Shown piece after piece: positions 56,849-64,000 of a stretch of DNA of 64,000 nucleotides. The first letter of the stretch is position 1; every line of letters begins with the position of its first letter. The notes under the pieces are model-generated. The model saw nothing but the letters and a program-made list of their open reading frames with translations, did not search any database and had not been told where the DNA came from. The stretch comes from a virus. The stretch lies in IMG/VR virus record IMGVR_UViG_3300047321_000170, positions 18,937-82,936 of that record; one strand, written 5' to 3'. The translations under genes were made by a program, and so were the position numbers.

Positions 56849-58633
56849 GTGTCCTCAGTGAATAACCAGTACCTCCAGACTCTCCTCGATCGCGCGGCGA
56901 ATCGCTGGTCCAATGACCGGGCGACGATGACCTATGGCGACTGGATGTGTGAGAACACGACCCTGCGCGACCGGAAGTTCAGCTTCGCGCGCTATCCGTT
57001 CCAGAAGGCGATCGCCGACGACATGAGCCCGTCGCTCGATTGCATCAAGCCCTCACAGGTCGGCCTCACCGAGCTTCAGATCCGCAAGACGCTGGCCTTC
57101 ATCGCGCGTCAGCGCGGCGTGAACGTGATCTACACGCTGCCCGACGAGAAGATGATGGAGCGGATCGCCAAGGGCCGTATCCGCCCCCTGGTGGACGAGG
57201 AAAAGGTCTTCAACCTGGAGTCGATCGGCGGTGGCAAGCCAACCCGCACGAACGAAATCATCCAAGTCGGCAAGAGCTTCATGTACGTCACCGCAGCCGG
57301 CGAAGGCGCGGCGACCTCGATCTCGGCCGACATGGTCGTGAACGACGAAGTGGACTTGACCGATCAGTCGATCCTCGCCCTCTTCCAGTCCCGGCTCCAA
57401 GGCTCGGACTACCGTATCGCGCACCGCTTCTCGACGCCGACGCACACCGACTTCGGCATCGACCAGACATTCAAGATCACCGACCAGATGGAGTACATGC
57501 TCAAGTGCTCCCACTGCAACCACCGGCAGATCCCGGACTTCGACAAGAAGTTCGTGCATCTCCCCGGCCTCGGTGACAAGGAATTCGAGGAGATCGACCA
57601 GTCGATGATCGACTCGGGCACGATCGACCTCAGCACCGCCTCAATCCGCTGCGAGCACTGCGGCGGGCTGCTCAACCTGGGCGACCACGCGAACCGTGAG
57701 TGGGTCGCCAAGTATCCGCAGCGCAAGGACCGGCGCGGCTACCGCGTACGCCCGTTCTCGACCGAACGGCTCGATGTCCGCTACATCATCAACCAGCTGT
57801 TCGAATACAAGCGACTGAACTTCATCCGCGGCTGGTACAACACCGTGCTCGGGCGCTCGTACACGGGCGGCGACCAGCGCTTGACCGACGCGGACATCGA
57901 GCGCGCCTTCACCGGCGACATGTTCAAGCGCCCACCGATCCCCGGCCTGCCCGCGTGGATCGGCATCGACATGGGCGCAACCTGCCACATCGTCGTCGGT
58001 CAGGGCTATGACGTGAACTCGATCCAGGTCCGCGAGTTCATCACCGTGCCGGCTGCGCGCCTGGTCGAAGAGCTGCAACGGATCTGCGCCGAATACCGCG
58101 TGGTCGCAGGCTCCTGCGACCGCCACCCGTACACGCCGACCGCCGAAGCCGCGCGCGACGTGACCTATGGCCGCGTTCTGCCTAACGAGTATCGCGGCCA
58201 GAAGGAAATCAACCTGATCAAAGACGCAGCGGGCGAAGTCCTGTACATGCAGTCCAACCGGACCATGTTGCTGGACGAAGTCTCGCGCGTCGTGCGCCTT
58301 GGGCGCATCAAGTTCTCGGGATACGGCACGCAGAAGTCCGTGATCTTCGAGCACCTGAAAGACATGGTTCGCAATGAGGAACCTGAGAAAGAAGCCGAGT
58401 GGAAGAAGCTGAACGGCAACGACCACTACTTCCACGCCCTTGGCTTCATGTTGAGTGCCGTAAAGCTGCATACGACAAACGCCTCGGCTCTGTTCAACAC
58501 CGAAGTACGAAGCGTCATCGCCATCGCGGGCGCCGACATGGGCATGAACAAGACCCCGAGCCTGGTCCAGAACACCACCACCACGAAGAAACAGATCTAT
58601 GGCCAAGCCCCAAGCAACATCATCCTCTTCTAA
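56849..58633 (+). CDS. terL: Terminase large subunit (GpA type)
   Basis: 594 residues from GTG 56849; GTG 56858, behind CAGGTG, is the likelier start. The ATPase has KPSQVGLTELQIRKT as P-loop-type motif and SADMVVNDEVD as Walker B. Then a Cys4 zinc-type part (CSHC, CEHC) and the nuclease domain (GIDMGATCHIVVGQG). It packages DNA into proheads, as lambda GpA. Its C-terminal codons contain CACCACCACCAC before the portal start. Confidence 0.92.
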   Translation: MSSVNNQYLQTLLDRAANRWSNDRATMTYGDWMCENTTLRDRKFSFARYPFQKAIADDMSPSLDCIKPSQVGLTELQIRKTLAFIARQRGVNVIYTLPDEKMMERIAKGRIRPLVDEEKVFNLESIGGGKPTRTNEIIQVGKSFMYVTAAGEGAATSISADMVVNDEVDLTDQSILALFQSRLQGSDYRIAHRFSTPTHTDFGIDQTFKITDQMEYMLKCSHCNHRQIPDFDKKFVHLPGLGDKEFEEIDQSMIDSGTIDLSTASIRCEHCGGLLNLGDHANREWVAKYPQRKDRRGYRVRPFSTERLDVRYIINQLFEYKRLNFIRGWYNTVLGRSYTGGDQRLTDADIERAFTGDMFKRPPIPGLPAWIGIDMGATCHIVVGQGYDVNSIQVREFITVPAARLVEELQRICAEYRVVAGSCDRHPYTPTAEAARDVTYGRVLPNEYRGQKEINLIKDAAGEVLYMQSNRTMLLDEVSRVVRLGRIKFSGYGTQKSVIFEHLKDMVRNEEPEKEAEWKKLNGNDHYFHALGFMLSAVKLHTTNASALFNTEVRSVIAIAGADMGMNKTPSLVQNTTTTKKQIYGQAPSNIILF

Positions 58634-60185
58634 GGGCGTCGGAGGGGCGATCGGCTCCATGCTCGCCGTCATCCTGCCGCGCACACGCGCCGCGGGCAAA
58701 GGTTCGTCGATGCCGGGGACGTTCAACCCAGCCTCGCCAGACCAGATCCTCTCGATGCCGGCGTATCGGGACCACCTTACTGACATCTTCTCTACTCGCT
58801 CGTCCAGTGACTCCCGAGCGCTTATCAAGACCCTGTTTCAGCAAGATCCGGACATGTCGGCCGCAGTCAACGCGTACCTGACCGTCTCCAACACGGACAT
58901 GGTAGCGATCGCCTATGACGTGAACGGCATGATCGACCGGCAGGCCCAGCAGATTCTGAATCAGGTCATGGAGTCGTACGACACGCGCTTCGACTACACG
59001 AAGGGCTTCGACTTCCGCCCCTCCTGGAAGGAGCTGGCCGAGAACTTCCGCTACATGCTGCTGGCCAGCGGCTCGCTGCCTGTCGAGATGGTGCTGTCCA
59101 AGACGTTCACGCCTCAAGAGTTCCGGATCATCGACCCGAAGACGCTTAACTGGAAGGAGACGCAACCCGGCGTCAAGAACCCTATCCAGAAGACGAGCGA
59201 CGGCAAGGAGATCGACCTGGCCATCCCGACCTTCTTCGTCAAGTTCTTCCGGCGTGATCCGACGAGCCTTTACACCTACTCGCCCTTCGTCTCGACGATC
59301 AACACCATCGCCGCGCGTCAACAGGTCATCAACGACCTGTACCGGATCATGCAGCTGACGGGCTACCCCCGCATGGAGGTAAAGATCGTCGAGGAAGTGG
59401 TGACGAAGAACGCCCCACTGGAGGTCAAGGCAGACCCCGAGAAGCTGAAGACCTACGTCGCGTCCATTCTCGGCTCGCTTAGCACGCAGATCTCCAACAT
59501 CCGCCCTGATCAAGCGTTCGTCCATACGGATGCTTCTGAGATCAGCATGATCAACGACAAGAACCCAGGCATGGCCCTGGACATCTCGAAGATCATCGAC
59601 ACGCTCAACTCGCAGAACCAAGCTGGCTTGCGGATCATGGGCACGATCATCGGTCGAGGCAATGCCGGTGTGAACACCGCGTCGGTCGAGGCACGAATCT
59701 TCAGCATGATCGCGGAAGAGCTGAACCAACCTATCGCGGATTTGTTCGCCGACATGCTAACGCTGGCCATTCGCCTGCAAGGTTCGCAGTCGCGCGTGCG
59801 TGTGAAGTTCAAGCCCGTCGAGCTGCGCCCGATGACGGAACTGGAGCCGCAGCTCACGATGCGTCAGGCGCGACTGAAGTCCGACCTGTCGCTCGGCATC
59901 ATCACCGACGACGAGTACTGCCTTGAGATGTACGGTCGCCTCAGCGCGGACGGTGCTGTGCAGCTCAGCGGCACGAACTTCATGCCGGGGACCAACGTAC
60001 AGGTGCAAGCGCAACTCGACGCGGCAGCAGCTGCAAACACGGACCAGACTAACTCGAACAGCAAGACAAGCAAGGCCGATCCGAGTTCGAACGCGAAGAA
60101 GGTCAGCCCCAATTCTGACCCGCTCGGAAAGAGTCTTGCACCGAAGGGTGGGAAGGGAGCGAGCGGCAATAACGTGAAGCCCTAA
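58599..60185 (+). CDS. Portal protein
   Basis: 528 residues. SMPAYRDHLTDIFSTRSSSD, FQQDPDMSAAVNAYLTVSN and TMRQARLKSDLSLGIITDDE follow phage portal proteins. A Ser/Asn/Lys-rich tail ends it. It overlaps the terminase end by 35 bases. Forms the dodecameric DNA channel at the capsid vertex. Confidence 0.88.
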   Translation: MAKPQATSSSSKGVGGAIGSMLAVILPRTRAAGKGSSMPGTFNPASPDQILSMPAYRDHLTDIFSTRSSSDSRALIKTLFQQDPDMSAAVNAYLTVSNTDMVAIAYDVNGMIDRQAQQILNQVMESYDTRFDYTKGFDFRPSWKELAENFRYMLLASGSLPVEMVLSKTFTPQEFRIIDPKTLNWKETQPGVKNPIQKTSDGKEIDLAIPTFFVKFFRRDPTSLYTYSPFVSTINTIAARQQVINDLYRIMQLTGYPRMEVKIVEEVVTKNAPLEVKADPEKLKTYVASILGSLSTQISNIRPDQAFVHTDASEISMINDKNPGMALDISKIIDTLNSQNQAGLRIMGTIIGRGNAGVNTASVEARIFSMIAEELNQPIADLFADMLTLAIRLQGSQSRVRVKFKPVELRPMTELEPQLTMRQARLKSDLSLGIITDDEYCLEMYGRLSADGAVQLSGTNFMPGTNVQVQAQLDAAAAANTDQTNSNSKTSKADPSSNAKKVSPNSDPLGKSLAPKGGKGASGNNVKP

Positions 60186-60192
60186 AAACTCT

Positions 60193-60221
60193 TTGACTCT
60201 TGTTTAGCCCATCGAAATAAT
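60193..60221 (+). promoter_or_regulatory. Sigma-70-type promoter for the protease/capsid genes
   Basis: TTGACT (60193-60198), 17-base spacer, AATAAT (60216-60221). The -35 context is CTCTTTG as in the other late promoters. TAGCCC/GGGCTA arms (60205-60210 and 60224-60229) flank the -10, a possible operator. Confidence 0.72.
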
Positions 60222-60262
60222 ACGGGCTACTTTCACCAGGTGGTCCTAAACGCACCAACGTC

Positions 60263-61387
60263 ATGCCGAAGAGCGTTCCAATCACACCGCGGATTCAAAA
60301 CCTGATCGCCCAGAACAACGGCGGTGAGGTCGTTGACTACAGCCAGATCGTAGTCTTCGAGGCGTCGGTGCTGAACACTCGCCCGCTGTCGAAACCCGGC
60401 TCTATCTTTGATAAGGGCCGCGTCACGGACGACACGCTCAAGCAGATGTCAACGTACCTGAACAGCGGTGGTTTCGTGCCGCTTCAGACGTTGCATCCTA
60501 ACGGGGACGAGCTGCCGCTCGGCCGCTTCTTCTACGGTGAAGTGCTGCCCTCCACGCTCGGCGACGGCTCGACGGAACTGGTCTGCCTCTTCTACCTGCC
60601 GCGCACCGACGAGAACGTCACGAAGCTGGATAACGGCATCATCGACGAAGTCAGCGTTGGCTTCGTAGGCCAACAGCTTCTCTGCTCGGAGTGCGGCTGG
60701 GACTATCGCGGTCCCGATGCCACGCTGCTGAACTTCTTCGACCGCGTCTGCGCTAACGACCACACGCTCGGCACCGATGGCACCTATCTGAAGATCAACG
60801 GCCTCGACCGCTGGACCGAAACCTCCCTCGTGTCGAAGGGTGCCGCGCACAACGCAAAGATCATGGGCCGTGCTAAACAGCGGCTCGGCCAGGAGCAGTA
60901 CGAGCGCCTGGCGGCTTCGGGTATCGCTCCCGAGCAAATTTTGTTGACTGCTACCACAACCGATACCCGGAGTAAGAAAAAGATGGATAAGGAAATGATC
61001 GAGATGGTCAACCAGCTCGCAGAGCTGAAGGCCGACGCAAAGCATCACAACATCGCACTGACGGCCAAGGACGGCGAGATCGCCACCCTGAAGGCGTCGG
61101 TCGAAGCCAAGGACGCTGAAATCGCGAAGCTGAAGGAAGGTACGGAGCTGAAAGACGCGACGACCAAGCTGACCGAAGCAGAGGGCAAGGTCACCGAGCT
61201 GACCGCCTCGAAAGAATCCGCAGACGCGAAGATCGCTGAACTCGAAGCGAAACTCAGCACGGCGGAAACACAAGTCGCTGCGTTGCAAGCGGGCGCCGGT
61301 AACGGTGGTCGCGGCAACGGTGCAGGCGGCGAATCCGTGACGTTGTCGGCCTCGAACGCTGCGTTCAAGGCTGCACCGCGTCGTTAA
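60263..61387 (+). CDS. Prohead protease fused to scaffold-like coiled-coil
   Basis: 374 residues. LQTLHPNGDELPLGRFFYGE and IIDEVSVGFVGQQ resemble the His and Ser regions of prohead proteases. An inserted zinc-ribbon-like part has CSECGWDYRG and a later Cys (about 141-165). From about 250 a long Lys/Glu/Ala coiled-coil ends in GGRGNGAGG and a basic tail, like a scaffold. One polypeptide probably serves both assembly roles. Confidence 0.8.
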   Translation: MPKSVPITPRIQNLIAQNNGGEVVDYSQIVVFEASVLNTRPLSKPGSIFDKGRVTDDTLKQMSTYLNSGGFVPLQTLHPNGDELPLGRFFYGEVLPSTLGDGSTELVCLFYLPRTDENVTKLDNGIIDEVSVGFVGQQLLCSECGWDYRGPDATLLNFFDRVCANDHTLGTDGTYLKINGLDRWTETSLVSKGAAHNAKIMGRAKQRLGQEQYERLAASGIAPEQILLTATTTDTRSKKKMDKEMIEMVNQLAELKADAKHHNIALTAKDGEIATLKASVEAKDAEIAKLKEGTELKDATTKLTEAEGKVTELTASKESADAKIAELEAKLSTAETQVAALQAGAGNGGRGNGAGGESVTLSASNAAFKAAPRR

Positions 61388-61411
61388 TCACTCGCAACCC
61401 GAGAGGAAAGC

Positions 61412-61822
61412 ATGAGCAATGTAATCGGCAACGGAGTTTCGCTTCGTGGCATGTACCACGACGAATTCCAGTACCCGTTCCTGCTCGCTGCCGGGATCAC
61501 CAAAGCCGATGAAGGCAAAGCTGTTACTCCGGATGCGAGTGCGGCGAACACGGTGAAGCTGGCTGGCGACGGCGATCAGATCATCGGTCGCCTGGAAGTG
61601 GTCGAAATCCGCATCCAGGAAGGCATCAACATCGGTACGGTCTCGATCCAGGGTGGTCTCGACTACCCGTTGAAGGCTGCTGAAGCTGCACTCGTCAACG
61701 GCGACCGCGTCGTCGGCGGCGGCAGCGGCACGATCCGCAAAGCAGCCGCGGGCGTGTACTCGGCCTTCATGGCGACGGGCGAAACCAGCCCGAGCGGCAA
61801 CCCGGTAGTGATCAAAGCCTAA
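61412..61822 (+). CDS. Capsid decoration/stabilisation protein
   Basis: 136 residues. MSNVIGNGVSLRGMYHDEFQ then GITKADEGKAVTPDASAANT and GYSAFMATGETSP-type ending, a beta-rich head protein. GAGAGGA precedes the start. Position between protease and major capsid fits decoration or cement protein. Confidence 0.8.
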   Translation: MSNVIGNGVSLRGMYHDEFQYPFLLAAGITKADEGKAVTPDASAANTVKLAGDGDQIIGRLEVVEIRIQEGINIGTVSIQGGLDYPLKAAEAALVNGDRVVGGGSGTIRKAAAGVYSAFMATGETSPSGNPVVIKA

Positions 61823-61833
61823 CTCTGCTGCTC

Positions 61834-61847
61834 GCCCACCACCGGGC
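61834..61847 (+). promoter_or_regulatory. CCACCAC-loop hairpin before major capsid
   Basis: GCCC and GGGC pair with loop ACCACC; the sequence around it repeats 17 bases of the leader at 18-34. Confidence 0.55.
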
Positions 61848-61870
61848 CGCAGGAACTGGCTGAAGTACCC

Positions 61871-61904
61871 CGCGCGCGACACCGTCCACCACCGGCCGCG
61901 CGCG
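61871..61904 (+). promoter_or_regulatory. Extended CCACCAC-loop hairpin before major capsid
   Basis: CGCGCGCG pairs with CGCGCGCG, then CCG with CGG after a small internal loop; the loop is UCCACCAC. The strongest stem of the family, 30 bases before the capsid start. Confidence 0.72.
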
Positions 61905-61934
61905 GCAGACGAACAAAACTCTTTGGATCAAAAC

Positions 61935-63122
61935 ATGGCCGATCTGATCGATATCAAGCGTGAAGCACCCGAAGTAGTGCTTAGCAATCTGCGTCCGGAC
62001 GACGCGAGCGACCAAGGCCGCTCGATCCTCGCCGGTCAAAAGCTGGTTCGCCTCGCGGCGGAAACCGGCCTCAACCTGCGTGACTACCTCACGCTCGCGA
62101 TCGACCCGCGCAAAGCCGAGCAACCGGCTCGCTTCGAAGGCCTCAACGGCTATGAAGCAGCGCTGTCGTACCTGAACCTGCCGGTTAAGCAAGACCTCGA
62201 AAACGGCGTGCTCCTGCAAGCCGCGAGCGAGACGTTCCAGACCTATCCGGGTACGCGCGCAATGTTCCCGGAAGTGATGGACGATGTGCTGCGCTGGCGC
62301 AACCGTCAGGACCAGCTGGAATCGGTCGGCCCGCTGCTCGCGCAATCGCGCACGATCAGCGGCACCGAGATGATCTCGACCTTCGTCGACGACGACAGCG
62401 CAGAGCGCGGTACGCAGTCGGTCGCTGAATTCGGCCGCGTGCCGGTTCGCACGATCCGTACGTCGCAGTCCAGCGTCGGCATCTTCAAGCACGGCTCGGG
62501 CTACCGTACTTCGTACGAGTTCAACCGCCGCGCTTCGCTTGACATCATGACGCCGTTTGCGGCGCGCGTGGGTCGCGAGCTGGAAATCTCAAAGGTGCGC
62601 GCAGCAACGGGCATCCTGATCAACGGCGACGGCATCAACGCCGCAGCCCCGGTGGTTAAGGTCAGCCAGTTCGGCGGCGACGGCACGAAGGCGTTCTCGA
62701 CGAACTACAAGGCTCTGGCCAAGTGGCTCATGTCGCGCGCCAAAGCTGGCTACCCGATCGACACGATCGTCGGCAACTACGACATGTTCGTCGAGCTGCT
62801 GTTCATGTTCCAGCCGGTCGTGGGTCTGGGCACGACCACGGACATTCAGGCGCTCGTCGCACAAGGCACGCCGAAGATCAACACAAGCCTGCCGATTCTG
62901 AACAAGTCGGTGGACTTCGTGCTGTCGTCTTCGATGCCGGAAGGTCAGCTGCTGGGCATGACGAAGGACGAAACGCTCGAAGAGCTGATCGAAGCTGGCT
63001 CGAACATCTCGGAAAACGAGCGTTCGATCCTGAACCAGTCGATCACGTACGTGCGTACCGAAAACACCGGCTACAAGCTCGCGTTCGGCGACACGCGCCA
63101 GATCCTCGACACCACGCAGTAA
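61935..63122 (+). CDS. Major capsid protein
   Basis: ATG 61935 behind GGA gives 395 residues. MADLIDIKREAPEVVLSNLR, TYPGTRAMFPEVMDDVLRWR, GSGYRTSYEFNRRASLDIMT and KLAFGDTRQILDTTQ follow an HK97-like major capsid pattern. Position after portal, protease and decoration, and a strong terminator, agree. Confidence 0.9.
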   Translation: MADLIDIKREAPEVVLSNLRPDDASDQGRSILAGQKLVRLAAETGLNLRDYLTLAIDPRKAEQPARFEGLNGYEAALSYLNLPVKQDLENGVLLQAASETFQTYPGTRAMFPEVMDDVLRWRNRQDQLESVGPLLAQSRTISGTEMISTFVDDDSAERGTQSVAEFGRVPVRTIRTSQSSVGIFKHGSGYRTSYEFNRRASLDIMTPFAARVGRELEISKVRAATGILINGDGINAAAPVVKVSQFGGDGTKAFSTNYKALAKWLMSRAKAGYPIDTIVGNYDMFVELLFMFQPVVGLGTTTDIQALVAQGTPKINTSLPILNKSVDFVLSSSMPEGQLLGMTKDETLEELIEAGSNISENERSILNQSITYVRTENTGYKLAFGDTRQILDTTQ

Positions 63123-63142
63123 GTCGAGTCGGCTGAAACAAA

Positions 63143-63172
63143 AAGCCCGCCCCTCACGGGCGGGCTTTTTTC
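63143..63172 (+). terminator. Strong terminator after major capsid
   Basis: AAAGCCCGCCC and GGGCGGGCTTT form an 11-bp stem with loop CTCAC and six Ts. Confidence 0.92.
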
Positions 63173-63193
63173 ATGAACCCCGCGGATACCCAC

Positions 63194-63550
63194 ATGAAAG
63201 TCATCGCACACACCACTGGCTCTTTCCAGCTGCTCGACAACCTCAGCGGCGACCACATTCCACACCACCGCCCCGCAGTGGTCACGAAGACCTCTTTCCT
63301 CACCCAGCGACTCGCGGTTGAGCAAGTGAAGTTCGTCACCGAAGTGCCGGATGCGGCCACCGATGCCGAGTTCGCAAAGCACTGGGCAGAAAGCGACCAC
63401 GACCTCGAACTCGCTGTGGAGTCATTCCTCGCAACCTTCGAACAACCGGAGGCTGAGTCGGACCAGGAACCGGGCGCCGGTACTGAACCGGGCGCGGACA
63501 ACGCCCCGGCGCGCGCACCGCGTGGCGCGAAGAAGTCTGCTGCTGAGTAA
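63194..63550 (+). CDS. Head-tail module protein
   Basis: 118 residues from ATG 63194 (MKVIAHTTGSFQLLDNLSG); ATG 63173 lies against the terminator T run and is less likely. The C-terminus is Glu/Ala/Pro-rich with a Lys end. It follows the capsid gene, as head-tail connector or tail genes do. No family recognised. Confidence 0.7.
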   Translation: MKVIAHTTGSFQLLDNLSGDHIPHHRPAVVTKTSFLTQRLAVEQVKFVTEVPDAATDAEFAKHWAESDHDLELAVESFLATFEQPEAESDQEPGAGTEPGADNAPARAPRGAKKSAAE

Positions 63551-63555
63551 ATGGC

Positions 63556-63717
63556 ATGAAGACGCTGGCAGTCATCGGCGCCGTCCTCGCGGCGTACCAA
63601 ATCGGCTACATCGTCGCGCATATGACGGTGGCGACGGAGTGCCGGCGTCTCGGTGCTTTCTATGTCGGCAAGAGCATCTTTAAGTGTATCGAGATCAAGG
63701 ATAAGAAAGCACCATGA
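63556..63717 (+). CDS. Small membrane protein, 53 residues
   Basis: MKTLAVIGAVLAAYQIGYIV, one membrane segment, then Cys residues and a Lys-rich end. The TGA overlaps the next ATG as ATGA. Confidence 0.6.
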   Translation: MKTLAVIGAVLAAYQIGYIVAHMTVATECRRLGAFYVGKSIFKCIEIKDKKAP

Positions 63718-64000
63718 AATGGTTCCAAGCTGGTGAAGACCTCACCTTCGACATCGAGCTGATCGTCGGCGGCGTCCCCACGCAGCCCGACGCCGGCACC
63801 GTCACGGCCACCGTGCGCGACCAGACGGGCCAGGTCGTCGCCGGCTTGGACCATAAGCCGATCACCGTGCCGGGGACGACCGCGTCGATCTCCGTGCCGG
63901 CCGGCGCCAACGCGATCGCGAGCGAAACCGAATCCCGGTACGTGACGCTCTCCTACATCGCGGGCGGTCAGAGCCGCCAACAGCACGCTGCCTATAGCCT
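63714..64000 (+). CDS. Small beta-sandwich tail protein (cut by window end)
   Basis: At least 95 residues. MKWFQAGEDLTFDIELIVGG then TVTATVRDQTGQVVAGLDHK, ending at the window edge. Its opening and size resemble the protein at 8937. It is probably a tail or connector protein; incomplete here. Confidence 0.7.
   Translation, partial: MKWFQAGEDLTFDIELIVGGVPTQPDAGTVTATVRDQTGQVVAGLDHKPITVPGTTASISVPAGANAIASETESRYVTLSYIAGGQSRQQHAAYS

Noticed and set aside
1-64000. CRISPR array, tRNA or rRNA genes, insertion sequences
   Set aside because: No spaced direct repeats, cloverleaf or transposase found by reading; a computed search would be needed to exclude tRNAs.

Overview
The window is part of the genome of a tailed double-stranded DNA phage with an integrase, so probably temperate. 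The high GC content, the P4-type integrase, the -35/-10 promoters and the E. coli-type LexA and DnaA boxes suggest a proteobacterial host, most likely Burkholderiales; that host is an inference. No host gene, tRNA, rRNA, CRISPR array or insertion sequence was found. The head genes start near the right edge and the fibre and lysis genes lie at the left edge. The tail-tube and tape-measure genes are therefore probably outside the window, in a genome larger than 64 kb that reads around from right to left.

Layout. 1-11.46 kb (+): a radical SAM/SPASM enzyme cut by the window edge, a coiled-coil protein, a lysis cassette (GH19 endolysin, two membrane proteins, nested Rz/Rz1 spanins), then fibre and tail-tip genes including a GH114-like glycosidase and two collagen-like proteins. 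11.5-13.8 kb: an excisionase-like gene, a gene behind a LexA box, a probable attP with six mirrored arm sites, and the integrase. 13.8-29.4 kb (-): nucleotide metabolism and DNA replication/recombination (two MazG-like proteins, dNMP kinase, ThyX, Rad50/Mre11-like pair, DEDD exonuclease, PD-(D/E)xK nuclease, DNA ligase, family A polymerase, 5'-3' exonuclease, a possible ssDNA-binding protein). 29.4-52.4 kb (-): an SNF2-like helicase followed by more than 50 small, mostly overlapping accessory genes, including an ArdA-type antirestriction protein with a zinc insertion, KTSC, NinX/DUF2591 and DUF3268 proteins, HTH proteins and a lipoprotein. 50.4-51.0 kb: a candidate replication origin. 52.7-53.3 kb (+): an HNH/AP2 gene. 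53.6-56.7 kb (-): primase-polymerase/helicase and a divergent gene. 56.8-64 kb (+): terminase, portal, protease/scaffold, decoration protein, major capsid protein and head-tail genes.

Three dispersed sequence families connect these regions. (1) About 16 intergenic hairpins expose UCCACCAC or a close variant in the loop. All have the CCACCAC strand on the sense side of the following gene, and several lie at the predicted 5' end of a transcript. (2) AACTATCNGATAGTT dyads occur before the excisionase, before a replication-gene promoter, and six times in the candidate origin. (3) GTGCAG-N2-3-CTGCAC dyads recur between 44 and 52.5 kb. Together they suggest a phage-wide regulatory network that does not match one I recognise. 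The genes encode mostly self-sufficient DNA replication, a nested two-component spanin system, carbohydrate-degrading and collagen-like receptor structures, and a large host-takeover block.
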